Positions 36,044-46,635 of a stretch of DNA of 64,000 bases are shown here, one piece after another; position 1 is the first letter of the stretch; every line of letters begins with the position of its first letter. Position numbers and translations under genes: made by a program. This DNA comes from Kovacikia minuta CCNUW1 (GTDB lineage Bacteria > Cyanobacteriota > Cyanobacteriia > Leptolyngbyales > Leptolyngbyaceae): the NCBI RefSeq assembly GCF_020091585.1, contig NZ_CP083582.1, positions 4,536,536 to 4,600,535 on the forward strand. Reading direction: 5' to 3'. A model generated the notes under the pieces. The model searched no databases. It was not told the DNA's origin and saw nothing but the letters and a program-made list of their open reading frames with translations.

Positions 36044-37045
36044 CTAGCTCCTGGCTCCTGACTCCTGGCTCCTGACTCCCACTTTTCGCTCTAAAACAAG
36101 ACTCACTGCAATAAATAGCACCGTAAGCCCTTGAATAGCGTAAACCACGGTTACGGGCACATTAGCGCTGCGCTGCATGACATTGGCACCGCTGCGGAGG
36201 GCACCGAAGAAGAGGGAGGTAAGGGCAACACCGGCTAAATTTCCGCGACTGAGAAAGGCGATCGCGATCGCGTCAAACCCGTAGCCTGGGGAGAAGTTCT
36301 CGAACAGGCGATATTTTAACCCCATCACTTCACCGGAGCCAGCCCACCCCGCCAGCCCACCCGCCAGAACCATCACCAGCATAATGGTGCGTTCAACCGA
36401 AATTCCGGCATAGCGGGCGGCGATCGGGTTTTGCCCAACGGTTTCTATCTGGTAGCCCAGGGGAGTGTGGGCAAACACAACCCACAGGATAACCGTAGCG
36501 ACTAGCCCCAAAATGATCCCGGCATGGGTTTGGGTCTGGGGCAAAATAATCGGTAACTGGGCAGCAGGATCGATCAGGGGACTGAAGGGAGTGGGCGCAC
36601 CCGGTTCCTTCAGCGGGTTACTGACTATATAACTGACCAGGTTTTGGGCAATGTAATTCAAAAGTAGGGTGGTAATGACCTCATTCACGCCTCGGATTGC
36701 TTTCAAGTAACCTGGGATCAATCCCCATAGCCCGCCAAACAGAAATCCACCCAAGAGCGCTAGGGGAATGTGAATCAGGCTGGGTAACCCGTGCAGATAA
36801 AGCCCAACGACAGCGCTACCCAATCCGCCCATGTAGATTTGTCCTTCGCCACCAATATTAAACTGGCCCGCTTTGAGGGCAACCAGAACACCCAGACTGG
36901 TGAGCAGGAGTGGTGCAGTTTTGGTGAGCGTGTTGCCAAAGCCGTAATAATTTGCCAGAGCTTCGCTAAATAACACGGAGTAAGCTTTGAGTGGGCTAAC
37001 ACCAGCGATCGCGATCAGTCCAGCACCCACCAGCAAGGCAGCCAT
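36044..37045 (-). CDS. ABC transporter permease, nucleoside/simple-sugar type (first permease)
   Basis: A 333-residue BPD_transp_2 permease with about 8-10 helices, the conserved LVALKAGQFNIGGEGQIYMG segment and the EAA-like IRGVNEVITTLLLNYIAQN loop. Substrates of the group include purine nucleosides and simple sugars. The frame is open 15 codons upstream without an ATG, so the ATG at 37045 is used. The last residues (VRSQESGARS) read into a low-complexity intergenic repeat. It is separated from the partner permease by the Uma2 gene. Confidence 0.85.
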   Translation of the reverse strand: MAALLVGAGLIAIAGVSPLKAYSVLFSEALANYYGFGNTLTKTAPLLLTSLGVLVALKAGQFNIGGEGQIYMGGLGSAVVGLYLHGLPSLIHIPLALLGGFLFGGLWGLIPGYLKAIRGVNEVITTLLLNYIAQNLVSYIVSNPLKEPGAPTPFSPLIDPAAQLPIILPQTQTHAGIILGLVATVILWVVFAHTPLGYQIETVGQNPIAARYAGISVERTIMLVMVLAGGLAGWAGSGEVMGLKYRLFENFSPGYGFDAIAIAFLSRGNLAGVALTSLFFGALRSGANVMQRSANVPVTVVYAIQGLTVLFIAVSLVLERKVGVRSQESGARS

Positions 37046-37277
37046 GATTGCCAGAAGCGGACGACAAAACCGACGGAAACCAATTAATTTTCAGATTCAC
37101 GCGATTGAAAAGAAAAGTAATTGCACCACATTAGTACAGGATCTCTCAGCTAGTGAAGTACCCCTATGACAAGGCGAGGGCAAGTAAGGGGGTTGTCTCC
37201 TATCTTCTGCCCTCTGCCTTCAATAACGAGTAGTTTGTCAACCTAAGTTGAGAAATAGAGAAGAGGTTTGAGGTTAT

Positions 37278-37307
37278 TTTTTGAGGGTTTTCAGCCCCTC
37301 AAAAAAT
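37278..37307 (-). terminator. Hairpin downstream of NDH-2
   Basis: The stem TTTTTTGAGGG / CCCTCAAAAAA has an 8-base loop and lies 14 bases after the NDH-2 stop. With A/T-rich outer arms it fits a rho-independent terminator. Confidence 0.7.
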
Positions 37308-37320
37308 TCTTGACAGACCA

Positions 37321-38761
37321 CTAGACCTCTACAGCAGATTCGTTTCCAGCAGGGGTCCGGTATTCACCATTGGCATCTTGCTCAATTTGAATCAAGGAAG
37401 CCTCACCCGTGATTAGACGGGCACCCCGATTGCGGGTGAAGTAGTTCCAGCCCCACTGCAACATCACAATCAATTTGTTGTCAAACTCAATCAGGTAGTA
37501 GATATGGACAAAAACCCAGGCTAACCAGGCGATCGCGCCTGTCAGTTTAACAAATCCCAAATCCACTACAGCGGCATTCTGCCCAATCACCGCCAGGCTG
37601 CCCGCATCGGCATAGGTAAACGGGGCGAGTGTTTCACCCTTTAGCCGCTTTTTAACCAGGCGGGCAACGTACTCTCCTTCCTGAACGGCTACCGGAGCCA
37701 CACCGGGGAGGGGTTTATCGCCCTGGTGCGCAAAGTTTGCCAGATCCCCAATTACAAAAATGTTGGGATGGTTGGGGATACTCAAATCGGGTTCCACCAT
37801 AACGCGCCCCACCCGATCCAGGGACGCGCCTGTGCGATCGGCGAGCACCTTTCCCATTGCCGAAGCTTTGACACCCGCTGCCCACAGAATGGTGCGCGCC
37901 GCAACGTGTTCCATCTGCCCATCCCGCTTAAACGTAACGGTGTGGTCAGAAATATCCGTCACCATCGTTTTGGTTTGCACCGTTACCCCCAAACGGTTCA
38001 AGTAGGTTTCAGCTTTTGCGGATAGCTCCGGCGGGTAGGGGGGCAAAATGCGATCCAGTCCTTCCAGCAAAAGAATCTGGGTTTCGGTGGTGTCGATCGT
38101 GCGAAAGTCTCGCTTAAGAGTGTTGAATGCCAGTTCCGCGATCGCCCCTGCCAGTTCCACTCCAGTTGGGCCACCCCCCACAATCACAAACGTCAGCCAG
38201 GCCCGTCGCCTGTCTACATCGGTTTCCTTTTCCGCAGCCTCAAACGCCATAAATATACGGCGGCGCATCTCCAATGCATCTTCCACCGTTTTTAGTCCAG
38301 GCGCAGTGGGTTTCCAGTGGTCATTGCCAAAGTAGTGGTGACTCACACCTGGTAGCAACAATCAAGGTGTCATAGGAAATTTCTCTGCCCCGCAAAACGA
38401 CTTTACCTGCCTGAGGATCAAGATCAACGACCTCATCCATCAACACCTGAGTATTTTTGTAGTCATTCAAAATCCCTCGCAACGGGGAAGAAATATCTGC
38501 TGGAGAAAGGGTTCCCGTTGCTACCTGGTAGAGCAGCGGTTGAAATAGATGAAAGTTACGTTTGTCTATCAGAGTCACTTGTACGGGGGCACGTCCTAAA
38601 GACTTTGCTGCATACAGCCCACCAAAGCCCCCACCGATCACCACAACCCGATGGGCTGATTTTCCATTCCCTTCTACCATGTCCACAACTCCTTGTGATA
38701 GGGAGGCTATTGCTATTGAAACAGACCACTTTCCAGGCAAACCATTCAACAACTTAAACAA
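37321..38761 (-). pseudogene. ndh: Type II NADH dehydrogenase (NDH-2), single-base frameshift
   Basis: A membrane-associated flavoprotein passing electrons from NADH to quinone without proton pumping. The FAD motif is VVVIGGGFGGLYAAKSLG and the NADH motif FVIVGGGPTGVELAGAI. The quinone-oxidoreductase core FVIGDLANF is present, and C-terminal amphipathic segments may bind membrane. One extra A near 38350 (GCTACCAGGTGTG should read GCT ACC GGT GTG) breaks the frame after DTLIVAT. Corrected, the protein begins near 38671 (MVEGNGKSAHRVVVIGG) or earlier at 38761 and has about 450-480 residues. It is likely intact in the living cell. Confidence 0.85.
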
Positions 38762-39069
38762 ATCTGAAGAAACAGAATTGATTCAAACAAAAAAACTTTT
38801 CATACCTCTTTTGTAGCCATCAGGCTAATCGAAATATTTTTGTATTTCCTGCCCCTTCAGTTGTAATTTTCATGTTTAATAATGTCCACTTGCTTACCCG
38901 TTCTTTAAGGAAAACATCAGGTGACTGGTAGCTATTACCATCAAGGCAACGGGCAACGATGCTCCGCTCCCCGGTTTCTGGCAGAGACATGGGTGAACAG
39001 GACTCCTAACCCCTGTCTAAAGTTCATTAACAGCCTAGAGTGTCCCTTTTAAGTTCTGGGTAGCAATCG
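38762..39069. other. Intergenic 0.3 kb, nothing recognised
   Basis: AT-rich spacer between NDH-2 and the diguanylate cyclase gene; no coding or strong structural signal is seen. Confidence 0.5.
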
Positions 39070-41249
39070 TTACGAAGGCGCAAACTCATAGCGATTCTTG
39101 CCCAATTCCTTGGCGCGATACATGGCGTTATCTGCTTCTTTGATCAGGGTTTCGGCATCTTGACCCTGCTTTGGGTAAAGGCTGATCCCGACACTGATTG
39201 TGACAAAGATGGTATGCCCGTCAATTGCAAACGGTTTGGCAAGGGTTGAGAGAATTTTTTCAGCCACCCTTCCAGCGTCCTGGGGCGTAGGAATAGCGGG
39301 CAAAATTACGGTAAATTCATCTCCACCCAATCGGGAAACCGTGTCACTGCCGCGCAAACATTGGGTCAGGCGTTGGGCGATCGCCTTCAACAGCAAATCC
39401 CCAACATCGTGCCCTTGAGTATCATTAATCAGTTTGAAACCATCCAGATCCAGAAATAACAGTGCGACGAGTTGATTATTTTCGTCTGCCCAGGTAAGTG
39501 CCTGGCTCAAGCGCTCCTGAAACAGAATCCGGTTAGGTAAGCCTGTTAAGGCGTCATGATTTGCCAGATGGCGCAGGTGGTTGGTCGATTGCATCAGTTC
39601 AGCGTTGGAGCGGCTCAGTTCTGCCGCAGTCCGTTTCAGGTCTTCTTCCATCCGCTTGCGATCGGTAATATCCCGAATAATGCCAACTAAAAACACATTA
39701 CCTGCCGCATCCTTATGTAGAGACCGTTTGGTGGCAGTGTAATAGGTCATTCCAGCTTTATTCGTAAATTTTTCTTCGTTTTCCTGCTCCTGGGCGGTAT
39801 CAAAAATCTGCTGGTCTTGCTGGCCGAAATAGCTCTGCCTCCTGAAGGGGAAACACATCATAATCCGACTTCTCCAGTAGTTCTTCCAGGGGGTAGCCCA
39901 GAAATTTGCTGTAAGCCTGATTCAGGACAATCCAACGATGCCGTCGATCTTTGACAAAGATCGGGTCGGGGATCGTGTTGATAATGCTATTGAGGAATTC
40001 CTTCGAGCGTTTGAGTTCTTCTTGTAGATGGGCAAGATGGGCGGTGACAACGATCGCTGCCCCCATTAACCCCATCATCGGCGGCACCAGGGGTAACCAC
40101 CAGCCGCCCATGAGAAATGCTCCAAAACAAATTCCGGTGAGTCCAATTCCTGCGATGAAAAGCGTGGGCGTGATTTTGTAGGGCGATCGCAGCTTCCAGA
40201 CAATCTGTGCCCCCAGCCAGGACCAGCCCAGAATCCAAAGCCACTCCCACGGGTCAGACCAGACATTGATCAGCGATCGTCCCTCCAGGGCAGTGCTAAG
40301 AATTTGGCTAACAAAATTTGCTTGGAGTTCAACCCCAGTAATGGGTCGGGGTGAGGCATCCAGTTCATTACTGTAAGCGGTATAGAAAAAATCCCTTAAA
40401 GCTGTCTGCCGTAGAGCCAATCAGCACGATGCGATCGCGTACCATCTCTGGCGGTACCCGCCCTTCCAGCACATCCATCATGGACACGGTTGGAAAAGTT
40501 TTCGCCGGACCTCGCAGATTCCCCAAAATTTGGTAACCGCCATCATCCGCTTGAATATATGCCCCATCGTTAGCAGCAAATGGAGGAAAAACCCCTTTTC
40601 CTAACTGTAAATATTCAGGATTGGCCGGGGCAGATTGGGGGGTAATCCCCTTGTTCTGCAAATAAATCAGTGCCAGTTTGAGCGCAAAACTTTCATATAC
40701 ACTGCCATCGTTCAACGTCCAGTAAAGCAGTGATCGTCGCACCCGACCATCTGCGTCAAACACCAAATTATTGAATCCAATCTGGTGGCGCTGATTCAAG
40801 ACCGGAGGAGCGGAAACACCGGCATTGTTTTTGTCCTTAATTTGTTTAACTCCAACCAGATTCGGCAAGGTCCGATAAACGTTAAGCAACTCGCCATGCC
40901 CCGGTTCCACTGCAAGATCCCGGTAGAGATCCAAGCCGATCGCCTGGGGATCAGAAGCCTGAATTTTTTGCAGCAATTGAGCCATCATGGCATCCGAAAT
41001 CGGCCACTGCTTTGCTTTTCGTAAATCTGCTTCATTTATTCCAACAATCAGCAAGCGTTCATCCACTGCTTCTAGCGGACGCGATCGAAAAAATTGGTCC
41101 AGTGCCATCCACTCCCAGACCTGCAAAAGTCCCCCACAACGGAGCAGAACCACACATCCAGCAACTCCCACAGAAGTTAGCAAGATCCGGCTTCCCTCCC
41201 AAAAGCGCCGTTTGAGGAATTTCTGAAACGCTCGTTTGCCTAACTGCAT
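39070..41249 (-). pseudogene. CHASE2-TM-PAS-GGDEF diguanylate cyclase, two frameshifts
   Basis: A membrane sensor that would make cyclic di-GMP. Order: N-terminal helix; extracytoplasmic CHASE2 (about 41150-40380, RLLIVGINEADLRKAKQWPI ... AIGLDLYRDL); membrane helices (about 40260-40040); PAS (FVKDRRHRWIVLNQAYSKFL); PAC region; and GGDEF (RLGGDEF, with an RxxD inhibitory-site motif RGSD just before it). Two extra bases split it: near 40394 (AAGGGATTTT should read AAG GAT TTT) and near 39826 (TTTCGGCC should read TTT GGC C). Corrected, it is one protein of about 725 residues starting MQLGKRAFQKFLKRR. The active-site motif is complete. Confidence 0.82.
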
Positions 41250-41677
41250 GATGACAACCCAGGTTAAAACTCTGCAATTGGCTGCCACACGGCAGGAACT
41301 CGTGCTTAGAGTGCCCCCTGATTCTGAAACTGTAACCCCGATTAATCGGTAAGTGCCAAGGTAGAACCCGGTTTGGGGTGAAGAGATGATGAGGGAAGGG
41401 GAAGGGGGAGTGAAGAGATGATGAGGGGGAAAGGGGGAAGGGGGAAGGGGAAAATGGGGAAGTTTTGATTCTTGGTTTCAATTTCAGAATTTCTGCTGCC
41501 AAATGGGGGATGGAGAGGTTAGGCTATCTGATAACTTCAGCGGGTAGGGAAGAAGTCAGGAGTCAGGCTTAACTCAAAACTCTCCCCACTCCCATTTCAC
41601 TCCAACTCAAAATTCAAAACTCAAAACTTAAAACTTAAAATTCTCTCCCTTCTTTTATCCCTTATCCTTTCCCTGCC
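41250..41677. other. Intergenic 0.43 kb with repeats, no gene
   Basis: It contains GAAGAGATGATGAGGG-type repeats (about 41379-41430) and a heptamer-like AAAACTCAAAACTTA stretch at 41605-41643. No protein is recognisable. Confidence 0.55.
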
Positions 41678-42631
41678 ATGCCAAACCAACTTGCTATCTC
41701 AACCCGTGGGCTGACCAAGCGGTTTGATCGCCAGATTGCAGTTAATGATGTGGATTTACAGGTAGAAGCAGGGGAGGTCTATGGGTTAATTGGTCCCAAC
41801 GGAGCGGGTAAAACGACATTGATTCGGATGCTGGCAACCGCTGAGGAACCGACGATCGGCGAGATCTATATCAATGGCGATCGATTGCAGCGAGAGCAGG
41901 ACAACCCCAACCTGAAGCGGCAGCTTGGTTACTTACCCGATGATTTTCCTCTGTATGAAGATTTAACAGTTTGGGACTATCTGGATTATTTTGCCCGCTT
42001 GTACCGTTTGCGGGAACCCCACCGCAGCCGCCGAGTCAAAGAGGTATTGGAACTGGTACAGTTGACCCACAAGCGCAATGGTCAGATCGCAGGGCTTTCT
42101 AGAGGGATGAAGCAGCGGCTCAGCCTTGCTCGCACCATTATCCATGAGCCTGTGGTACTGCTGCTGGATGAACCCGTGTCAGGGTTAGACCCGATCGCCC
42201 GCGTCCAGTTTCGGGAAATCATCAAAGTCCTACAAGAAGCAGGGATGACCATTCTGATTTCTTCCCATGTGCTCAGTGACCTGGAAGAATTGTGTACCTC
42301 GGTCGGCATTATGGAACTGGGCTACCTGGTCGAAAGTGCTTCTCTGCAAACGCTTTACAACCGCCTCAGCCGTCAGCAGATCATCCTATCGAGTCTGGGT
42401 AGTTTGGATGCGCTCAAGTCTGAGCTGAACCATTGTCCCCAGGTGGAAGGCATGGAAGTGCTACCGGGAGAAAACCCAAGCATTCGAGTGCATTTTTCCG
42501 GTACTGCGGAAGATAGCGCGGATCTGTTGCGATCGCTGATCCAATCTGGCATTCCCCTAACCCAATTTCATCGCACCCAGGAGGATTTGGAAACGATCTT
42601 TCTTAAACTGGGACATCAGCAAACGTCGTAG
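41678..42631 (+). CDS. ABC-2 type exporter ATP-binding protein
   Basis: A 317-residue ATPase subunit with Walker A GPNGAGKTT (39-47), signature LSRGMKQRL, Walker B VVLLLDEPVSGLDP and switch His in ISSHVLSDLE. The C-terminal region of about 90 residues resembles the regulatory tail of multidrug-type exporters (CcmA/NatA group). It forms a two-gene exporter with the permease 135 bases downstream. The substrate is unknown. Confidence 0.9.
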   Translation: MPNQLAISTRGLTKRFDRQIAVNDVDLQVEAGEVYGLIGPNGAGKTTLIRMLATAEEPTIGEIYINGDRLQREQDNPNLKRQLGYLPDDFPLYEDLTVWDYLDYFARLYRLREPHRSRRVKEVLELVQLTHKRNGQIAGLSRGMKQRLSLARTIIHEPVVLLLDEPVSGLDPIARVQFREIIKVLQEAGMTILISSHVLSDLEELCTSVGIMELGYLVESASLQTLYNRLSRQQIILSSLGSLDALKSELNHCPQVEGMEVLPGENPSIRVHFSGTAEDSADLLRSLIQSGIPLTQFHRTQEDLETIFLKLGHQQTS

Positions 42632-42766
42632 AGGGGGTAGTGGCAACAAAGTATGCATCGCTTCCACCACCCGCCCCCCGATCACTAATTTTTCCCAAAT
42701 ATCTGTAATTCATCATTTGATATTCAAATTCTTCGCCTCCCTCCTCTCACAATTTTGGAGACTCCT

Positions 42767-44348
42767 ATGACCCTCGATTGGTTTTATAAACTGGGTGACT
42801 GGAACCCGCAATTCTTTCGAGAATTCAAAGGTCGGCTAAAACTACGCAATGTGGTGGTTTTTAGCCTGACCTCGTTGCTGATTCAGATGTTGGTAATGGC
42901 CTATTTCTGGATGGCGCTACCCGCCAGCTTCCCTCTCTCCCCCAGTCGGTACTGTACGGGGGCGATCGATTACGCGGATTACCACAAGTGCCTCACAGAT
43001 GCTTTTGGAAACGTGGTAATTAACTGGCAGGTGTGGTGGTTTGACCTGTTCCAGACCCTCAGTTGGGGGATGCCGTTCATTGTTCTGATTGCCGGCGTTT
43101 ATATGCTAATCAGCGATTTGGGCAAGGAAGAACGGCGAGGGACGCTCAACTTCATCCGGTTGACACCCCAGTCGAGTCAAAGCATCCTACTTGGAAAAAT
43201 TTTGGGAGTCCCTGCTATTCCCTACCTGATGGTGGCACTGGCCATTCCCCTCCATTTGATTGCCGCAGCCCATGCGGGAGTGCCTTTTGCAGAGGTGCTT
43301 AGCATCTATATCCTGACGGGGGCAGCTGCCAGTTGCTATTTTGTCGGGGCACTGTTGTTTGCCTTTTTAGGGGGGGTTCAAGGTTGGCTGGGCGCGATCG
43401 CCGTTTGGCTGACGTTCTCCATCTCCTTTCAGATCTGGCGCAACAATCGGTACTCGGAGTACCCCTACTTTGGTCCCAGTCAATACTATGGAATTCCGGT
43501 TGCAAACCACCTTAGTTTGGCAGTCGGTTTTGCCTTGCTTACGTTTGGACTGGCAACCTATTGGCTCTGGCGCACGGTAAATCGGCGCTTCCGCAACCCC
43601 AACACAACCTTGCTCAGCAAACAGCAGAGCTACTGGGTCACGGCTTGCTTTGAGGTCTGGCTATTGGGATTTGTGATTCGGGAGGTTCAATATCCAAGTC
43701 AACCCATCGATGATTTTGCTGTCGTAGCGTTTGTCAATCTCCTGTGGTTTGTGCTTCTGATTGCTGCGCTGATGCCCCAACGGCAGATGTTACTGGATTG
43801 GACACGCTATCGGCGCGAACGGGTTAGCAGTGGCAAAAAATTCTGGAGTCGCTCAATTTTGAAGGAACTGACTTGGGGAGCAGAAAAGCCCCGCTCTGCT
43901 GGCGATCGCCCTCAACCTGCTGATTCCCGTTCTTCTCTTCTCTCCCTGGATTCTCACCTGGGCAATTCAGAAAAATCAGTTCCGGGCATTTGCTGCCCTC
44001 CTTTTGGGCACCCTGTTTGTGTTGATTTGTGCAGCGATCGCCCAAATCATTATGTTTTCCAAATCGCCCAAACGCGCCCTTTGGGCTTCTGGCACGGTCA
44101 GTGCCCTCCTTTTTGTGCCCCCCATTGCCCTCAGTATGTTGTCCTTAACTCCCACCCAGCTACCTGTTGCGTGGCTATTCTCCGCCTTTGCCTTCGCAGC
44201 CCTCAAACACACCTCTGCGGCAATGGTATTCACCAGTTTCCTGGCTCACCTGGGTATTTTAAGCCTGTTGACCACCCGTCTCACCCGTCAATTGCGTAAA
44301 GCAGGGGAGTCGGAGACAAAGGCGCTGCTCTCCACTACAAAGTTATGA
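42767..44348 (+). pseudogene. ABC-2 type exporter permease, single-base frameshift
   Basis: A polytopic membrane protein (MTLDWFYKLGDWNPQFFREF) with the ABC-2-type loop SDLGKEERRGTLNFIRLTPQ and about ten hydrophobic helices; partner of the ATPase at 41678. Near 43880 one G is missing (TGGGGAGCAG should carry one more G). After this the first frame reads nonsense to 44299, while the true frame continues LLAIALNLLIPVLLFSPWIL and TSAAMVFTSFLAHLGILSLL to 44348. Corrected, it has about 526 residues. Confidence 0.8.
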
Positions 44349-44408
44349 ATTTTGAGTTTTAAGTTTTGAGTTTCGGATTGATTTTTTCCAACTTAAGCTA
44401 GTGTGCAT

Positions 44409-45520
44409 CTAAATTGCATTAATAGCATTTCCTTTATTTTTGATACTTCTCCCCCAATTTACAATCAAATCACCCTCATTCAGTAATTTATTGACAAGAG
44501 CTTCCAGCTCTTCAATTGATTTAAATAGGCGATTAGAGATAAACTCTTTTGCTGAGTGCCAAACCAATTCTGCCAGATTGTAGTCAGGGCTGTATTCAGG
44601 TAGGAATTCTAAAATCAGATTAGGCATCTTCTTCTTAATTATTTCTAGAATATCTTGACGCTTGTGAATACTGGCATTGTCCAGAATAATGATGATTTTC
44701 GGTCCATTTTGTTCAAAGTTATCTATATCATTCCCTGTTTCTGCCCACTCATTTTTGAGTTCCTGATAAAATCCTTCAAGAACACTCATGAAACTCTCTC
44801 CAGTACCTTTTGAAATGAAATCAACAATTCTTTTCTTGTCAGAAAATCGTACTCCTCCCATAACACTAAATCGCCCTTTTCTCCGTCGTCCCGAAACCTT
44901 ATTTCGGCTACCTTTCTTAGTCCACCTCCGTCTTCTAATCACTCTTAAACTAAATCCAGTCTCATCCCAAAACCACACCTGAAGGCGCTCTGGAGATTCT
45001 TTCGTAATCCGTAAATACTCCTCTAGCTTGGCTTTGAATAGCTTTCTTTTCTCTGGATCCTGCTTGTCTTCAAGGCTGTATTTTGACCAGATATAAACAT
45101 ATTTTTTTTACTGAGAATTCTCCTAACCTGACTCCCACTTAATTTTATCCCTGTCTCCTCCTCTAAGTAAGTTGCAAGTCTCTGAGCAGTCCAATTGCCA
45201 AACTCATAACCGTATTCTTGGGGTTCTTTATCGATTACTTCTAGCAGCAAATGGATATACTCTTCTGTCGCTTTGTGGTAGTTGCCTGCCATTCTCGCAT
45301 CCGTTAGGCTGTCTAAGTTGCTAGGGTCTCCATGAGTACACCAATAAGCAACTTTTCGTAAGGAACAACCTAAAAAATCTGCTATTTCCTGTTGTGTTCT
45401 TCCGGCATTCCTTAATAGGAGAATTAGAATTCTTTCTCGGATTTCAGGATGCTCATGAAACTTTAATTGTCCTTGCAATTTAAGTTTCTCTTCGGGAGTT
45501 AAATAATTCTTGGTTGTCAT
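44409..45520 (-). CDS. IS630 transposase, probable programmed -1 frameshift
   Basis: The first frame (45520 to 45023) encodes the helix-turn-helix region (RTQQEIADFLGCSLRKVAYW ... SGSQVRRILSKK). The second frame continues YVYIWSKYSLEDKQDPEKRK, the DDE core WFWDETGFSL, IIIILDNASIHK and EFLPEYSPDYNLAELVW to 44409. The frames join at a run of eight A (45102-45109 as T on the plus strand), where a -1 slip gives a continuous protein of about 370 residues. Programmed slippage at A runs is known in IS630 relatives, so this split is probably real, unlike most others here. The C-terminus runs into the terminal repeat. Confidence 0.78.
45102..45109 (-). promoter_or_regulatory. A8 slippery sequence in the IS630 transposase
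   Basis: AGTAAAAAAAATATG on the minus strand. Re-reading one base moves from the frame ending SKKNMF into YVYIWSKYS, joining the two halves of the transposase. It could act by ribosomal -1 frameshifting or polymerase slippage. Confidence 0.6.
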
Positions 45521-45607
45521 GTTAACTTCAAAAATCTATCATCAATTATATGTAATTTAGATGCTTAACAGCTTATAACTTAGAACTCAAAACTTAAAAC
45601 TTCCTAA

Positions 45608-45731
45608 GGATCGCGAATTAAATAACCTGCGTGGGTTGGGTTGAAGTATGAAACCCAACACCCCCGCAGATGTTGGGTTTCGTAGACTCAACCCAACCTA
45701 CAAAAGTCGATGTTATTTAATTCTTGTTCCT
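45608..45731. repeat. 124-bp GAATTAAATAAC miniature element
   Basis: Terminal inverted repeats AGGATCGCGAATTAAATAAC and AGGAACAAGAATTAAATAAC (read inward) enclose a nested palindrome with TGGGTTGGGTT/AACCCAACC arms. The right end supplies the stop codon of the succinyl-CoA-ligase-like gene. A solo end of the same family is at 4403-4422. Confidence 0.7.
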
Positions 45732-46635
45732 AAGCCTTTTTGGTTGGTAGCTTCAACATTTTTTTCACGAGTGTGGGAATTTGGGAGGGGCGATCGGCAA
45801 CGGGAATTTTGGCTCGTTGAAAGGCATTGATTTTGCTGTCAGCGGTGCCAATATCGGTGCCCAATTCGGCAATCTGGGAATCCACGATCGCTCCCGCATG
45901 TCCCATCCGTCTGCCTCTAGGAGCAGTGCGCCCAGCAACGTAGGCAATCACAGGCTTATCAATCGCTTCAGCGATGTAGTGGGCAGCGGCTTCCTCACTG
46001 TCCCCACCAATTTCTCCGACCAAAACAATGACTTCCGTGTTTTCGTCCTCATCCAGAATTTGAAGCCATTGGGGAAAAGATGAACCCACGATCGCATCTC
46101 CACCAATGCTGACCCCAATCGACTGCCCTAACCCTGCACGGGTAAGCTCCAGTGCAATTTCATAGGTGAGGGTACCACTACGGCTAATTAACCCAACTGA
46201 ACCGGGGGTATAAAACTCGCTGGGGTGGATGCCTAACAACATCTGCCCTGGGATAATAATCCCTGGACTGTTGGGACCCACAACTAACGTTTCTGTGGCT
46301 TCAGCTTTCCGCAACAGGCAGATCATATCCAGCGGTGGGATGCCGTCGGTAATTAACACGATCTGTCGGATGCCGGACGCGATCGCTTCCAGCGCTGCGT
46401 CCAGTGCTGCATAGGGTTGGGTCAGGATCACCGTTGTGTCGATCGTGCCCAGGTTGGCGACTGCTGCTTCTACCAGGTCAAAGACCGGAATCCCATAGAG
46501 CATTTGCCCCCCATGCCCAGGGCTGACCCCGGCAACCACCTGGGTGCCGTAAGCTTTCATTAGCGGGGCATAGGTTAGACCCAGTGGCTCCGCAATTCCC
46601 TGCACAATTACCTTACTGCCTGGCGTAAAGTTCAT
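45730..46635 (-). CDS. sucD: Succinate-CoA ligase alpha-subunit-like protein
   Basis: A protein of about 301 residues with an N-terminal CoA-binding Rossmann domain (SKVIVQGIAEPLGLTYAPLM) and a C-terminal ligase domain. The phosphohistidine motif is GRRMGHAGAI; the CoA/nucleotide loops GPNSPGIIIPG and SRSGTLTYEI are present. The start at 46635 (MNFTPGSKV) follows AGGAGAG. The beta subunit sucC is not adjacent: upstream is 0.85 kb of non-coding DNA and then dxs. The TAG stop falls within the terminal repeat of a miniature element. Confidence 0.85.
   Translation of the reverse strand: MNFTPGSKVIVQGIAEPLGLTYAPLMKAYGTQVVAGVSPGHGGQMLYGIPVFDLVEAAVANLGTIDTTVILTQPYAALDAALEAIASGIRQIVLITDGIPPLDMICLLRKAEATETLVVGPNSPGIIIPGQMLLGIHPSEFYTPGSVGLISRSGTLTYEIALELTRAGLGQSIGVSIGGDAIVGSSFPQWLQILDEDENTEVIVLVGEIGGDSEEAAAHYIAEAIDKPVIAYVAGRTAPRGRRMGHAGAIVDSQIAELGTDIGTADSKINAFQRAKIPVADRPSQIPTLVKKMLKLPTKKA

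Larger units (their letters stand above)
44406..45564 (-). mobile_element. IS630-family insertion sequence (about 1.16 kb)
   Basis: Bounded by inverted repeats GCATCTAAATTGCATTAAT (left) and GCATCTAAATTACATATAAT (read inward at right). It contains one transposase split over two frames. TA-containing flanks (GCTAGTGT and TTAACAGC) are compatible with the TA target preference of the family, but the exact outer base is uncertain. Heptamer-like AAAACTTAAAACTT sequence lies on both sides. Confidence 0.75.
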
